Assembly: GCA_020445005.1 (NCBI GenBank)
Contig: JAGRHM010000029.1
Coordinates: 1,743-7,964, forward strand
DNA length: 6,222 nucleotides
DNA from: Candidatus Competibacteraceae bacterium
GTDB taxonomy: Bacteria > Pseudomonadota > Gammaproteobacteria > Competibacterales > Competibacteraceae
Reading direction: 5' to 3'
The translations under genes and the position numbers were made by a program. This document shows positions 1 through 5,405 of the stretch, in pieces (position 1 is the stretch's first letter; each line of letters starts with the position of its first letter). The notes beneath the pieces are model-generated. The model searched no databases. It was not told the origin of the DNA and was given only the letters and a program-made list of their open reading frames with translations.

Positions 1-1191
1 AGCATGGGAGAATGGACGGTTGAAACCAGCCTGACTTTTTTTGTGATCTTCCTGGTTTTCGCCTTTTTTATCTTCTACTTGCTCGTGCGTTTGGCCATCC
101 GGCTTTGGCAAACGCCCACCCAGACGCTGGAAGCCAATCAGCGACGGTTACAGAAAAGAGCACGCCGATTGTTTGATCTCGGCATTCGGCAACTCTCCGC
201 CGGTCAATGGGCGGCGGCTGAGAAAACCTTGCTTAAAGGCGCAGATTCCAGCGAAAGCCCGGCTCTACACTACTTGGGCGCGGCGCGGGCCGCCCATCAT
301 CTCCACGATGTCAAGTGGCGGCGCGATTTGCATCTGCGCCGAGCCGAGGACTTGCCGGAATCTGACAAAACCACTGTGCAACTAACCCGTGCAGAATTCC
401 TGTTGGAAGATGGAGATGCCGAACAGGCCCGCGCTATTCTGGAACCGTTGTACACCCTTAACCCTCGCCATCCCGGCGTACTGCAATGGCTGGCCAAGAC
501 CTATCAATCTCTGAAAGCCTGGGAACCGCTGCAAAAACTGTTGCCGGAAGTGCAGAAACAGAAGGCGCTAGGCGCTGAACTGTTCGCGGAGCTACAGGCC
601 CAAACCTATCATGCGTTGTTGGAGATTACCGCTGCTGGCGGTTCCCTGGAAGCGTTGCGCGCATTGTGGAAACAGGCGCCGGTTGTGCTGCGCGAAGAGG
701 ATGAAGCCTTTCTGGTTGCTTACGCCACGGCTCTGTGCGAATGCCAGGCTATTGAGGATGCCGAGGCGCTGTTGCGCGAAGCGATTGATCGGCGCTGGAG
801 CGCGAAATTGGTGGTGGGCTATGGCATGTTGGGAAGGGGCAACGCCACGTCGCAACTGGCGACCGCCGAAGGCTGGCTGGAGCGGCATGGCGATGATCCG
901 TATTTACTGTTGACGCTGGGCCGACTGGCCAAGCGTTGCCAGCAAAACGCTAAGGCGCGCAATTATCTGGAACGCAGCATTCAGATCATGCCCACGCCGG
1001 ACGCCTACCAGGAATTGGGCGACCTGCTGGAATCCCTGCATGAGCTGACTTATGCTGGCCAGTGTTTCCACGCTGGATTGCGGTTGATGGTGGGCAAACC
1101 GCATGAATGGCAGGGCGCGATGTTGCCCGCGACCGATCAGGCACAGCTTGCTGGCCCAAGTGAATCGCCTGTTCCAGCATCGGCGGCCTGA
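1..1191 (+). CDS. hemY: HemY-like protein: membrane-anchored TPR protein linked to heme biosynthesis (5' end outside window)
   Basis: The first ATG in the window (position 4) is probably not the start. The frame is open from base 1, and the text GEWTVETSL matches the stretch that in E. coli HemY follows a first membrane helix, so roughly 30-40 N-terminal residues are missing. Counting from that ATG, residues about 9-32 form a very hydrophobic membrane helix followed by a basic segment (RRLQKRARR). The rest is a helical TPR-like domain, with clear repeat character near residues 130-180 (LEPLYTLNPRHPGVLQWLAKTY) and 300-360 (YLLLTLGRLAKRCQQNAKAR onward). Length and order agree with E. coli HemY (about 398 aa). 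Family knowledge: these HemY proteins are inner-membrane proteins with a cytoplasmic TPR domain, encoded with hemC/hemD/hemX and associated with protoheme synthesis; no catalytic role is established. They are unrelated to the Bacillus protoporphyrinogen oxidase also called HemY. The stop is TGA at 1189-1191, and no T-rich terminator follows directly. Confidence 0.88.
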   Translation, partial: SMGEWTVETSLTFFVIFLVFAFFIFYLLVRLAIRLWQTPTQTLEANQRRLQKRARRLFDLGIRQLSAGQWAAAEKTLLKGADSSESPALHYLGAARAAHHLHDVKWRRDLHLRRAEDLPESDKTTVQLTRAEFLLEDGDAEQARAILEPLYTLNPRHPGVLQWLAKTYQSLKAWEPLQKLLPEVQKQKALGAELFAELQAQTYHALLEITAAGGSLEALRALWKQAPVVLREEDEAFLVAYATALCECQAIEDAEALLREAIDRRWSAKLVVGYGMLGRGNATSQLATAEGWLERHGDDPYLLLTLGRLAKRCQQNAKARNYLERSIQIMPTPDAYQELGDLLESLHELTYAGQCFHAGLRLMVGKPHEWQGAMLPATDQAQLAGPSESPVPASAA

Positions 1192-1235
1192 TAGCCCACC
1201 ATAGCTATTCACTCCTTACCCCAACCCTCCTCTGC

Positions 1236-1378
1236 GGGCAGGGCTGTTAAATTCTGTGTAGAGCGGGTTAGGGCGTCAGCCTATAACCCGCTGATCAGCT
1301 CGACTTCGACTGTGGCGAGCTACACGCTCCGCTAACCCGCCCTATCCATTGGATCAATAGGGCTTAACAGCCCTGCCC
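1236..1378. repeat. MITE-like palindromic repeat with 15-bp perfect terminal inverted repeats
   Basis: The left end GGGCAGGGCTGTTAA (1236-1250) is the exact reverse complement of the right end at 1364-1378. Several smaller inverted repeats are nested inside: AGCGGGTTA 1262-1270 with TAACCCGCT 1284-1292; the alternative partner GCGGGTTAG 1263-1271 with CTAACCCGC 1332-1340; AGCTCG 1297-1302 with CGAGCT 1316-1321; and AGGGCT 1359-1364 with AGCCCT 1369-1374. The 143-bp element has no convincing coding frame. It lies exactly between two convergent genes, the usual place for such elements, where its folded RNA could also stop or slow transcription from both sides. I see no clear target-site duplication next to the arms. 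The internal GGGTTAG...CTAACCC structure resembles the dispersed GGGTTAG/TAACCC-type repeats of many proteobacteria. Family assignment is inference; it could equally be a REP/BIME-like element. Confidence 0.7.
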
Positions 1379-1390
1379 TTTAGCAAAGGG
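1376..1390. terminator. Small hairpin 3' of the cupin gene, possible weak terminator
   Basis: CCCTTT (1376-1381) and AAAGGG (1385-1390) form a 6-bp stem around a three-base loop, abutting the right arm of the larger repeat. On the minus strand it lies 13 bases past the cupin stop codon. No run of T follows on either strand, so intrinsic termination is not assured. It may simply be the edge of the repeat cluster. Confidence 0.3.
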
Positions 1391-1402
1391 GGAAACGGCC
1401 TT

Positions 1403-2047
1403 TCATTCAATGACCGTCCGATTGATCATGGGATGATCGTCATCGCGCGGTCCAAAATCGCTGTCTGGGTGCCAAGCTACCACGTCAAGCGATTCATCCT
1501 GGGTAAAAAAGGAATGCTGGCAACCGGTCGGAATATACCAGCCGATACCGGGTTGCAACGGATACGCACCCCCGGGAGTACGGCACTCGCCCGTTCCTCC
1601 CATAATCACGCCAATCCGCACCGAAGGATGGGTGTGCGGCGTCTGGTCGGTGTGCGGTGGAATGTGCAGATGATTCAGGCAAGGCTCACCCCAGCGCGGC
1701 GGGCAAACCAGTAGCGTATCGCTGCATCCATCGATATAGCGCAAGCGCCCTGTCGCCTCCAGCGGGCCGCCGATTTGCCGCAAGCCGCGATAACCGGCCA
1801 AGGCGATAATCAGACCACAGCCGCCTTCCACCCAACCCCCGTCGGGCAGGACGAAAAACATCCCGTAGCCCACCTCGTAGCTGCCTGCGCCAGGATCGCG
1901 CAACTGCGTCTGACCCGCAGTCACCATGCCATAGCAGGTCGCGTCAACTGGCAGCGACAAGGTGTTTTCCACCCACCCCCAGATTTGCACCGAGACCAGG
2001 TCCAGTAGTAAACCGTGATGAATTTCGAGCCGTGTGAAAGCGTTCAT
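1403..2047 (-). CDS. Two-domain cupin protein, function unassigned
   Basis: This is a 214-residue protein with cupin signatures. The C-terminal domain has the metal-site motif HTHP (H138, H140) in the stretch PHTDQTPHTHPSVRIGVIMG, then a glycine-rich turn, and the second motif GIGWYIPTGCQH (residues 167-178), where H178 would be the third histidine ligand. The glutamate usual in motif 1 is not evident; R144 lies near its place. The N-terminal half (about 20-85) has beta-strand and glycine patterns compatible with a second, degenerate cupin barrel without histidine ligands, so a bicupin is likely. There is no signal peptide or membrane segment, so it should be cytoplasmic. I chose the ATG at 2045-2047 because the longer frame, from 2119, would run through the conserved 3' part of RNase P RNA. 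No good Shine-Dalgarno sequence precedes this start. The gene lies about 25 bases downstream of rnpB and converges on hemY. Substrate, and even whether it is an enzyme or a sensor, cannot be told from the sequence. Confidence 0.8.
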   Translation of the reverse strand: MNAFTRLEIHHGLLLDLVSVQIWGWVENTLSLPVDATCYGMVTAGQTQLRDPGAGSYEVGYGMFFVLPDGGWVEGGCGLIIALAGYRGLRQIGGPLEATGRLRYIDGCSDTLLVCPPRWGEPCLNHLHIPPHTDQTPHTHPSVRIGVIMGGTGECRTPGGAYPLQPGIGWYIPTGCQHSFFTQDESLDVVAWHPDSDFGPRDDDHPMINRTVIE

Positions 2048-2052
2048 AGTGC

Positions 2053-2065
2053 TGCTTGTCAAGCA
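2053..2065. promoter_or_regulatory. Short near-perfect palindrome between rnpB and the cupin start
   Basis: TGCTTG (2053-2058) and CAAGCA (2060-2065) are inverted around one central base. On the minus strand the site sits 5 bases before the cupin ATG and about 6 bases after the RNase P RNA sequence. It could be an operator, a small RNA hairpin restricting the cupin ribosome binding site, or part of the rnpB 3' processing region. It has no T-run, so it is not a standard terminator. Chance is possible at this length. Confidence 0.25.
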
Positions 2066-2070
2066 AATGA

Positions 2071-2424
2071 TAGCGGGAACCGGCCTGTAAGCCGGGTTCT
2101 GTCGAGGACGGCCATTCATCTGCGACGCTTGTCGCCAAGCGCCTGTAGCGACCTACCCAAGAGCCGTGCGGACCACACGTAAACGCTCCTCTATTTGGTC
2201 TTGCTCCGGGCGGGGTTTACCGTGCCGCGCCTGTTGCCAGGCGCGCGGTGCGCTCTTACCGCACCTTTTCACCCTTGCCGGTTCTTGCGAACTTGGGCGG
2301 TATGTTTTCTGTGGCACTTTCCGTCGGCTTGCGCCGCCCAGGCGTTACCTGGCGCCCTGTCCTGTGGAGCCCGGACTTTCCTCCATGCCGACTTGCAGCA
2401 CAGCGACCGTCCAGCCGGTTCCCA
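2071..2424 (-). ncRNA. rnpB: RNase P RNA, bacterial type A
   Basis: This is the catalytic RNA of ribonuclease P, which removes 5' leaders from pre-tRNAs together with the RnpA protein. On the minus strand all the conserved blocks of E. coli M1 RNA occur in order. GAGGAAAGTCCGGGCTCC (complement within 2366-2384) is the 5' strand of P4. GCCAGGTAACGCCTGG follows. Then come AAGGGTGAAAAGGTGCGGTA, GGTAAGAGCGCACC (complement near 2247-2265), and GGAGCAAGACCAAATAG. GGGTAGG (complement 2152-2158) is the loop that pairs with the tRNA CCA end, and CGACAGAACCCGGCTTA (complement 2088-2104) is the 3' strand of P4. P1 is visible as a perfect 10-bp pairing of GGGAACCGGC (2423-2414) with GCCGGTTCCC (2084-2075). 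This fixes a mature RNA of about 350 nt, slightly shorter than the 377 nt of E. coli, partly because the P12 arm is short and capped GTTC-GCAA-GAAC. The ends are good to a few bases. No terminator is seen before the cupin gene. Confidence 0.97.
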
Positions 2425-2430
2425 AGGGCT

Positions 2431-2459
2431 AGTGTCCACTCATAGAGAATGTTTGGCAA
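2431..2459 (-). promoter_or_regulatory. Sigma70-type promoter of rnpB
   Basis: On the minus strand TTGCCA (complement of 2454-2459, five of six bases of the -35 consensus) is followed after exactly 17 bases by GACACT (complement of 2431-2436). The latter is a weak -10, but it keeps the important A at position 2 and T at position 6. Seven bases further lies 2423, the predicted first base of the P1 helix, which is the right distance for transcription start. No other -35/-10 pair as well placed for rnpB was seen. Confidence 0.6.
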
Positions 2460-2588
2460 GGGGATCGCGGGCGCTCACCAGGTGGGAAGTGTCCATTCCA
2501 TTTGCCCTAATGCGCCTGGAATAACGCTTAAACCGTTTCTATTTCACGGAAGCAGTCATCGTCTGATCGAATCTCGGCGGAGGTCTGA

Positions 2589-2687
2589 ATGTCAATCGCC
2601 AAGATGCTGCATTTTCCAATTCCCGACCTATTCTTTAGGAAATACCCGCACCCGCCGGATCAAGTGGTTTATCTCTTTGCCCGGTAG
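2589..2687 (+). CDS. Candidate 32-codon leader or small ORF upstream of aceE
   Basis: An ATG at 2589 is preceded by GGAGG (2579-2583) with a 5-base spacer, a stronger Shine-Dalgarno sequence than that of aceE itself. The frame runs 32 codons to TAG at 2685-2687, ending 44 bases before the aceE start. The peptide begins MSIAKMLHFPIPDLFFRKYP and is rich in aromatic residues, proline and histidine. It has no signal peptide or recognised domain. If transcribed with aceE it could act as a leader peptide or by translational coupling. No clear terminator/antiterminator pair is visible in the 44 bases that follow, so classical attenuation is not supported. I do not recognise the peptide, and an ORF this short may be fortuitous. 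The ribosome binding site is the main argument for it. Confidence 0.35.
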   Translation: MSIAKMLHFPIPDLFFRKYPHPPDQVVYLFAR

Positions 2688-2721
2688 CGGGGCGGCGCTC
2701 CATCAATACCATTACACGCGC

Positions 2722-2725
2722 AGGA
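2722..2725 (+). promoter_or_regulatory. Ribosome binding site of aceE
   Basis: AGGA lies six bases before the ATG at 2732. It supports that start, which also agrees with the N-terminal alignment to E. coli AceE. Confidence 0.6.
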
Positions 2726-2731
2726 CCGTCC

Positions 2732-5392
2732 ATGACGATCAAAAACTACAGCGATCCCGATCCGCAGGAAACCCAGGAATGGCTCGACGCCCTCGACGCC
2801 GTCCTCGACGCTGAAGGGCTGCAACGCGCTCATCAACTGCTAGGCGAACTGCAAAGCAAGGCCCGCGCCGCCGGCGTCCACATGCCCTACAGCGCCAATA
2901 CCCCGTACTTCAACACCATCCCGGTCGATCAGGAGCAATACACCCCCGGCGATCCTGGCATGGAATGGCGCATTCGCTCGCTGATTCGCTGGAATGCCCT
3001 GGCCATGGTCATCAAGGCCAATCGCATTACTTCCGAACTGGGTGGGCATATCGCCAGTTTCGCCTCCAGCGCGACTTTGTACGATGTCGGTTTCAATCAC
3101 TTCTGGCATGCGCCCAGCGACGCGCACGGCGGCGATCTGGTGTTCATTCAGGGCCATTCCGCACCTGGCATCTACGCCCGCGCCTATCTGGAAGGGCGAC
3201 TGAATGAGCAACAGTTGGACAACTTCCGGCAGGAAGTGGACGGCAATGGCCTGAGTTCCTACCCGCACCCCTGGTTAATGCCGGATTTCTGGCAATTCCC
3301 CACCGTGTCGATGGGACTCGGCCCCATCCAGGCCATCTATCAGGCGCGGTTCATGAAGTACCTGCATAACCGAGGTATCGTCAACACCGAAGGCCGCAAG
3401 GTCTGGTGCTTCTGCGGCGACGGCGAGATGGATGAACCGGAATCGCTCGGCGCCATTGCCTTGGCCGCCCGCGAGAATCTGGATAATCTGATCTTTGTCA
3501 TCAACTGTAACCTGCAACGCCTCGATGGTCCCGTGCGCGGCAATGGCAAAATCATCCAGGAACTGGAAGGCGACTTCCGAGGCGCGGGCTGGAACGTGAT
3601 CAAGGTGCTGTGGGGTTCCTATTGGGATCCGCTGTTCGCCACCGACAAGAAGGGCTTGCTGCTGAAATTGATGGAAGAGTGTGTCGATGGCGAATATCAG
3701 AACTTCAAGGCCAAGGGCGGCGCTTACACCCGCGAACACTTCTTCGGCAAGTATGAAGAACTCAAGCAGATGGTCAGTCACCTGTCCGACGAGGACATTT
3801 GGCGGCTGAACCGGGGTGGCCACGACCCGCACAAGATTTACGCTGCTTACGCCGCCGCGACCCAGCACACCGGCCAACCAACCGTCATTCTAGCCAAGAC
3901 TGTCAAAGGTTACGGCATGGGCGTGGCTGGCGAAGGCAAGAATATCACCCACTCGCAGAAGAAGATGGGTGAACAGGCGTTGCGCGACTTCCGCGACCGC
4001 TTCCACATCCCAATCTCCGACGAGCAACTCAACGCCGCGCCGTTCTACAAACCGGCAGCGGACAGTCCTGAAATCAAGTATCTCCAGGAGCGCCGCGCAA
4101 CATTGGGCGGCTATCTGCCGCAACGTCGCCGCACGGCTGAACCGTTGACGGTCCCACCGCTGGCCAGCTTCGACGCATTGTTGCAGGACACCGGCGAACG
4201 CGATATGTCCACGACCATGGCTTTCGTGCGTATGTTGACGCAACTGGCGCGCGACAAGACCATCGGCCGTTGCGTCATACCCATCGTCGCTGACGAAGCG
4301 CGCACCTTTGGCATGGAAGGCATGTTCCGCCAGATCGGCATTTATTCACCCCGCGGGCAACTTTACGAGCCGCAGGACGCCGACCAGCTCATGTTTTACA
4401 AGGAAGACAAGAAAGGGCAGATTCTGCAGGAAGGCATCAACGAGGCCGGTGCCATGTCCTCGTGGATTGCTGCGGGCACAGCCTACAGCAATCACGGCGT
4501 TAACATGATGCCGTTCTACATCTACTACTCCATGTTCGGCTTCCAACGCATCGGCGACTTGGCTTGGGCGGCGGGCGATTTGCAGGCGCGCGGCTTCCTG
4601 ATTGGCGGCACCTCTGGACGCACTACGCTGGCGGGCGAGGGTTTGCAACACCAGGATGGCCACAGTCAGATTTTCGCCCAGTTCATCCCCAATTGCGTGT
4701 CCTACGATCCAACGTTCGCCTATGAACTGGCGGTGATTATTCAGGACGGTCTGCGGCGGATGCTCCAGGAACAGGAAAACGTTTTCTACTACATCACCAC
4801 CCTGAATGAGAACTACCAGCACCCCGCCATGCCGGAAGGCGCGGCGGAAGGCATTCTCAAAGGCATGTACCTGTTCCGCCAAGGCGAAGGCGACGGTCCT
4901 CGGGTGCAATTGATGGGGTGCGGGTCCATCCTGCGCGAGGTGATGGCCGCCGCCGACCGGCTGCGCGAAGACTGGGGCGTGATCGCGGATATTTGGGCGT
5001 TGCCTGGCATCAATGGCTTGACCCGCGAAGGCCAGGATGCGGCGCGCTGGAATTTGCTGCATCCCACCGAGCCGTCCCGCAAGAGTTATGTCGAAACCTG
5101 CCTGACCGACTATCCGGGGCCAGTTGTAGCCGCTACCGACTACATGAAGCTGTACGCCGAGCAATTACGGCCTTTCATCCCGCGCCATTACCTGACGTTG
5201 GGGACCGATGGCTATGGCCGCAGCGATACCCGCGCCAAGCTGCGCCAGCATTTCGAGGTCGATCAGTACTACGTTACGGTGACCGCACTGAAGGCGCTGG
5301 CCGACGAGGGCCAGGTTCCAGCCGCCAAGGTCGCCGAGGCTATCGCCAAGTACGCTATTAACCCCGAAAAGCCGAACCCGGTCACGGTATAA
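2732..5392 (+). CDS. aceE: Pyruvate dehydrogenase E1 component (homodimeric type)
   Basis: This is the thiamine-diphosphate enzyme that decarboxylates pyruvate and transfers the acetyl group reductively to the lipoyl-lysine of AceF, the first step of the pyruvate dehydrogenase complex in the cytoplasm. The 886 residues match E. coli AceE (887) along the whole length, including the N-terminal region (about 1-55) that in E. coli binds E2. The TPP/magnesium motif is present as GDGEMDEPES (229-238) followed by NCNLQRLDGP (258-267): D230, N260 and Q262. The active-site histidines H106 (GGH), H142 (QGHSAPG), H407 (KNITH, in the mobile loop) and H640 (GLQHQDGH), and the catalytic glutamate E571 (QEGINE), are all intact. 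Counted with the initiator Met, these positions coincide with the published E. coli numbers. The transketolase-like middle domain (IVADEARTFGMEGMFRQIG, YIYYSMFGFQRIGD, GFLIGGTSGRTTL) and C-terminal domain (ASTDYMK-like AATDYMK, GTDGYGRSD) are complete. It is cotranscribed with aceF, judging by the 13-base gap. There is no frameshift or missing key residue. Confidence 0.98.
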   Translation: MTIKNYSDPDPQETQEWLDALDAVLDAEGLQRAHQLLGELQSKARAAGVHMPYSANTPYFNTIPVDQEQYTPGDPGMEWRIRSLIRWNALAMVIKANRITSELGGHIASFASSATLYDVGFNHFWHAPSDAHGGDLVFIQGHSAPGIYARAYLEGRLNEQQLDNFRQEVDGNGLSSYPHPWLMPDFWQFPTVSMGLGPIQAIYQARFMKYLHNRGIVNTEGRKVWCFCGDGEMDEPESLGAIALAARENLDNLIFVINCNLQRLDGPVRGNGKIIQELEGDFRGAGWNVIKVLWGSYWDPLFATDKKGLLLKLMEECVDGEYQNFKAKGGAYTREHFFGKYEELKQMVSHLSDEDIWRLNRGGHDPHKIYAAYAAATQHTGQPTVILAKTVKGYGMGVAGEGKNITHSQKKMGEQALRDFRDRFHIPISDEQLNAAPFYKPAADSPEIKYLQERRATLGGYLPQRRRTAEPLTVPPLASFDALLQDTGERDMSTTMAFVRMLTQLARDKTIGRCVIPIVADEARTFGMEGMFRQIGIYSPRGQLYEPQDADQLMFYKEDKKGQILQEGINEAGAMSSWIAAGTAYSNHGVNMMPFYIYYSMFGFQRIGDLAWAAGDLQARGFLIGGTSGRTTLAGEGLQHQDGHSQIFAQFIPNCVSYDPTFAYELAVIIQDGLRRMLQEQENVFYYITTLNENYQHPAMPEGAAEGILKGMYLFRQGEGDGPRVQLMGCGSILREVMAAADRLREDWGVIADIWALPGINGLTREGQDAARWNLLHPTEPSRKSYVETCLTDYPGPVVAATDYMKLYAEQLRPFIPRHYLTLGTDGYGRSDTRAKLRQHFEVDQYYVTVTALKALADEGQVPAAKVAEAIAKYAINPEKPNPVTV

Positions 5393-5397
5393 GGGAG
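5392..5397 (+). promoter_or_regulatory. Ribosome binding site of aceF, overlapping the aceE stop
   Basis: AGGGAG begins at the last base of the aceE TAA and lies 8 bases before the GTG at 5406. It decides the aceF start, since no ATG exists at the matching N-terminal position, and it suggests translational coupling of the two genes. Confidence 0.65.
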
Positions 5398-5405
5398 AGT
5401 TGCCT

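Larger units (their letters stand above)
2460..2731. other. Intergenic region between divergent rnpB and aceE
   Basis: After the rnpB promoter, about 270 bases precede aceE. Apart from a candidate 32-codon ORF at 2589-2687 and the aceE ribosome binding site, I see little here. No tRNA, intrinsic terminator or recognisable PdhR-type operator is evident. TATTCT at 2629-2634 has four of six -10 bases but no good -35 partner. The 8-mer AGTGTCCA at 2488-2495 repeats 2431-2438, which covers the rnpB -10. The aceE promoter must lie here or within the rnpB side, but I cannot place it with confidence. Confidence 0.5.

Noticed and set aside
2048..2119. Longer cupin start giving a 24-residue N-terminal extension
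   Set aside because: The extension would be translated from the conserved P4/P1 3' part of RNase P RNA, and its residues do not look like part of the cupin fold.
2488..2493. Second rnpB promoter using the upstream GACACT
   Set aside because: No -35-like hexamer occurs at 16-18 bases from it on the minus strand.
2166..2524. Overlapping open frames on both strands in this stretch
   Set aside because: Most of the region is RNase P RNA, whose conserved blocks explain the sequence; the frames show no protein-like pattern.
2629..2634. TATTCT as the -10 of an aceE promoter
   Set aside because: The bases 16-18 positions upstream (around 2605-2611) do not resemble a -35, so the site is too weak to annotate.
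2449..2814. 121-codon plus-strand frame running into the start of aceE
   Set aside because: It overlaps the aceE start in another frame, has no ribosome binding site and has a composition unlike a protein; the ORF at 2589 has far better initiation signals.
4346..5164. 272-codon minus-strand open frame opposite aceE
   Set aside because: It is a shadow of the strongly conserved aceE frame in GC-rich codons; it has no domain I recognise.
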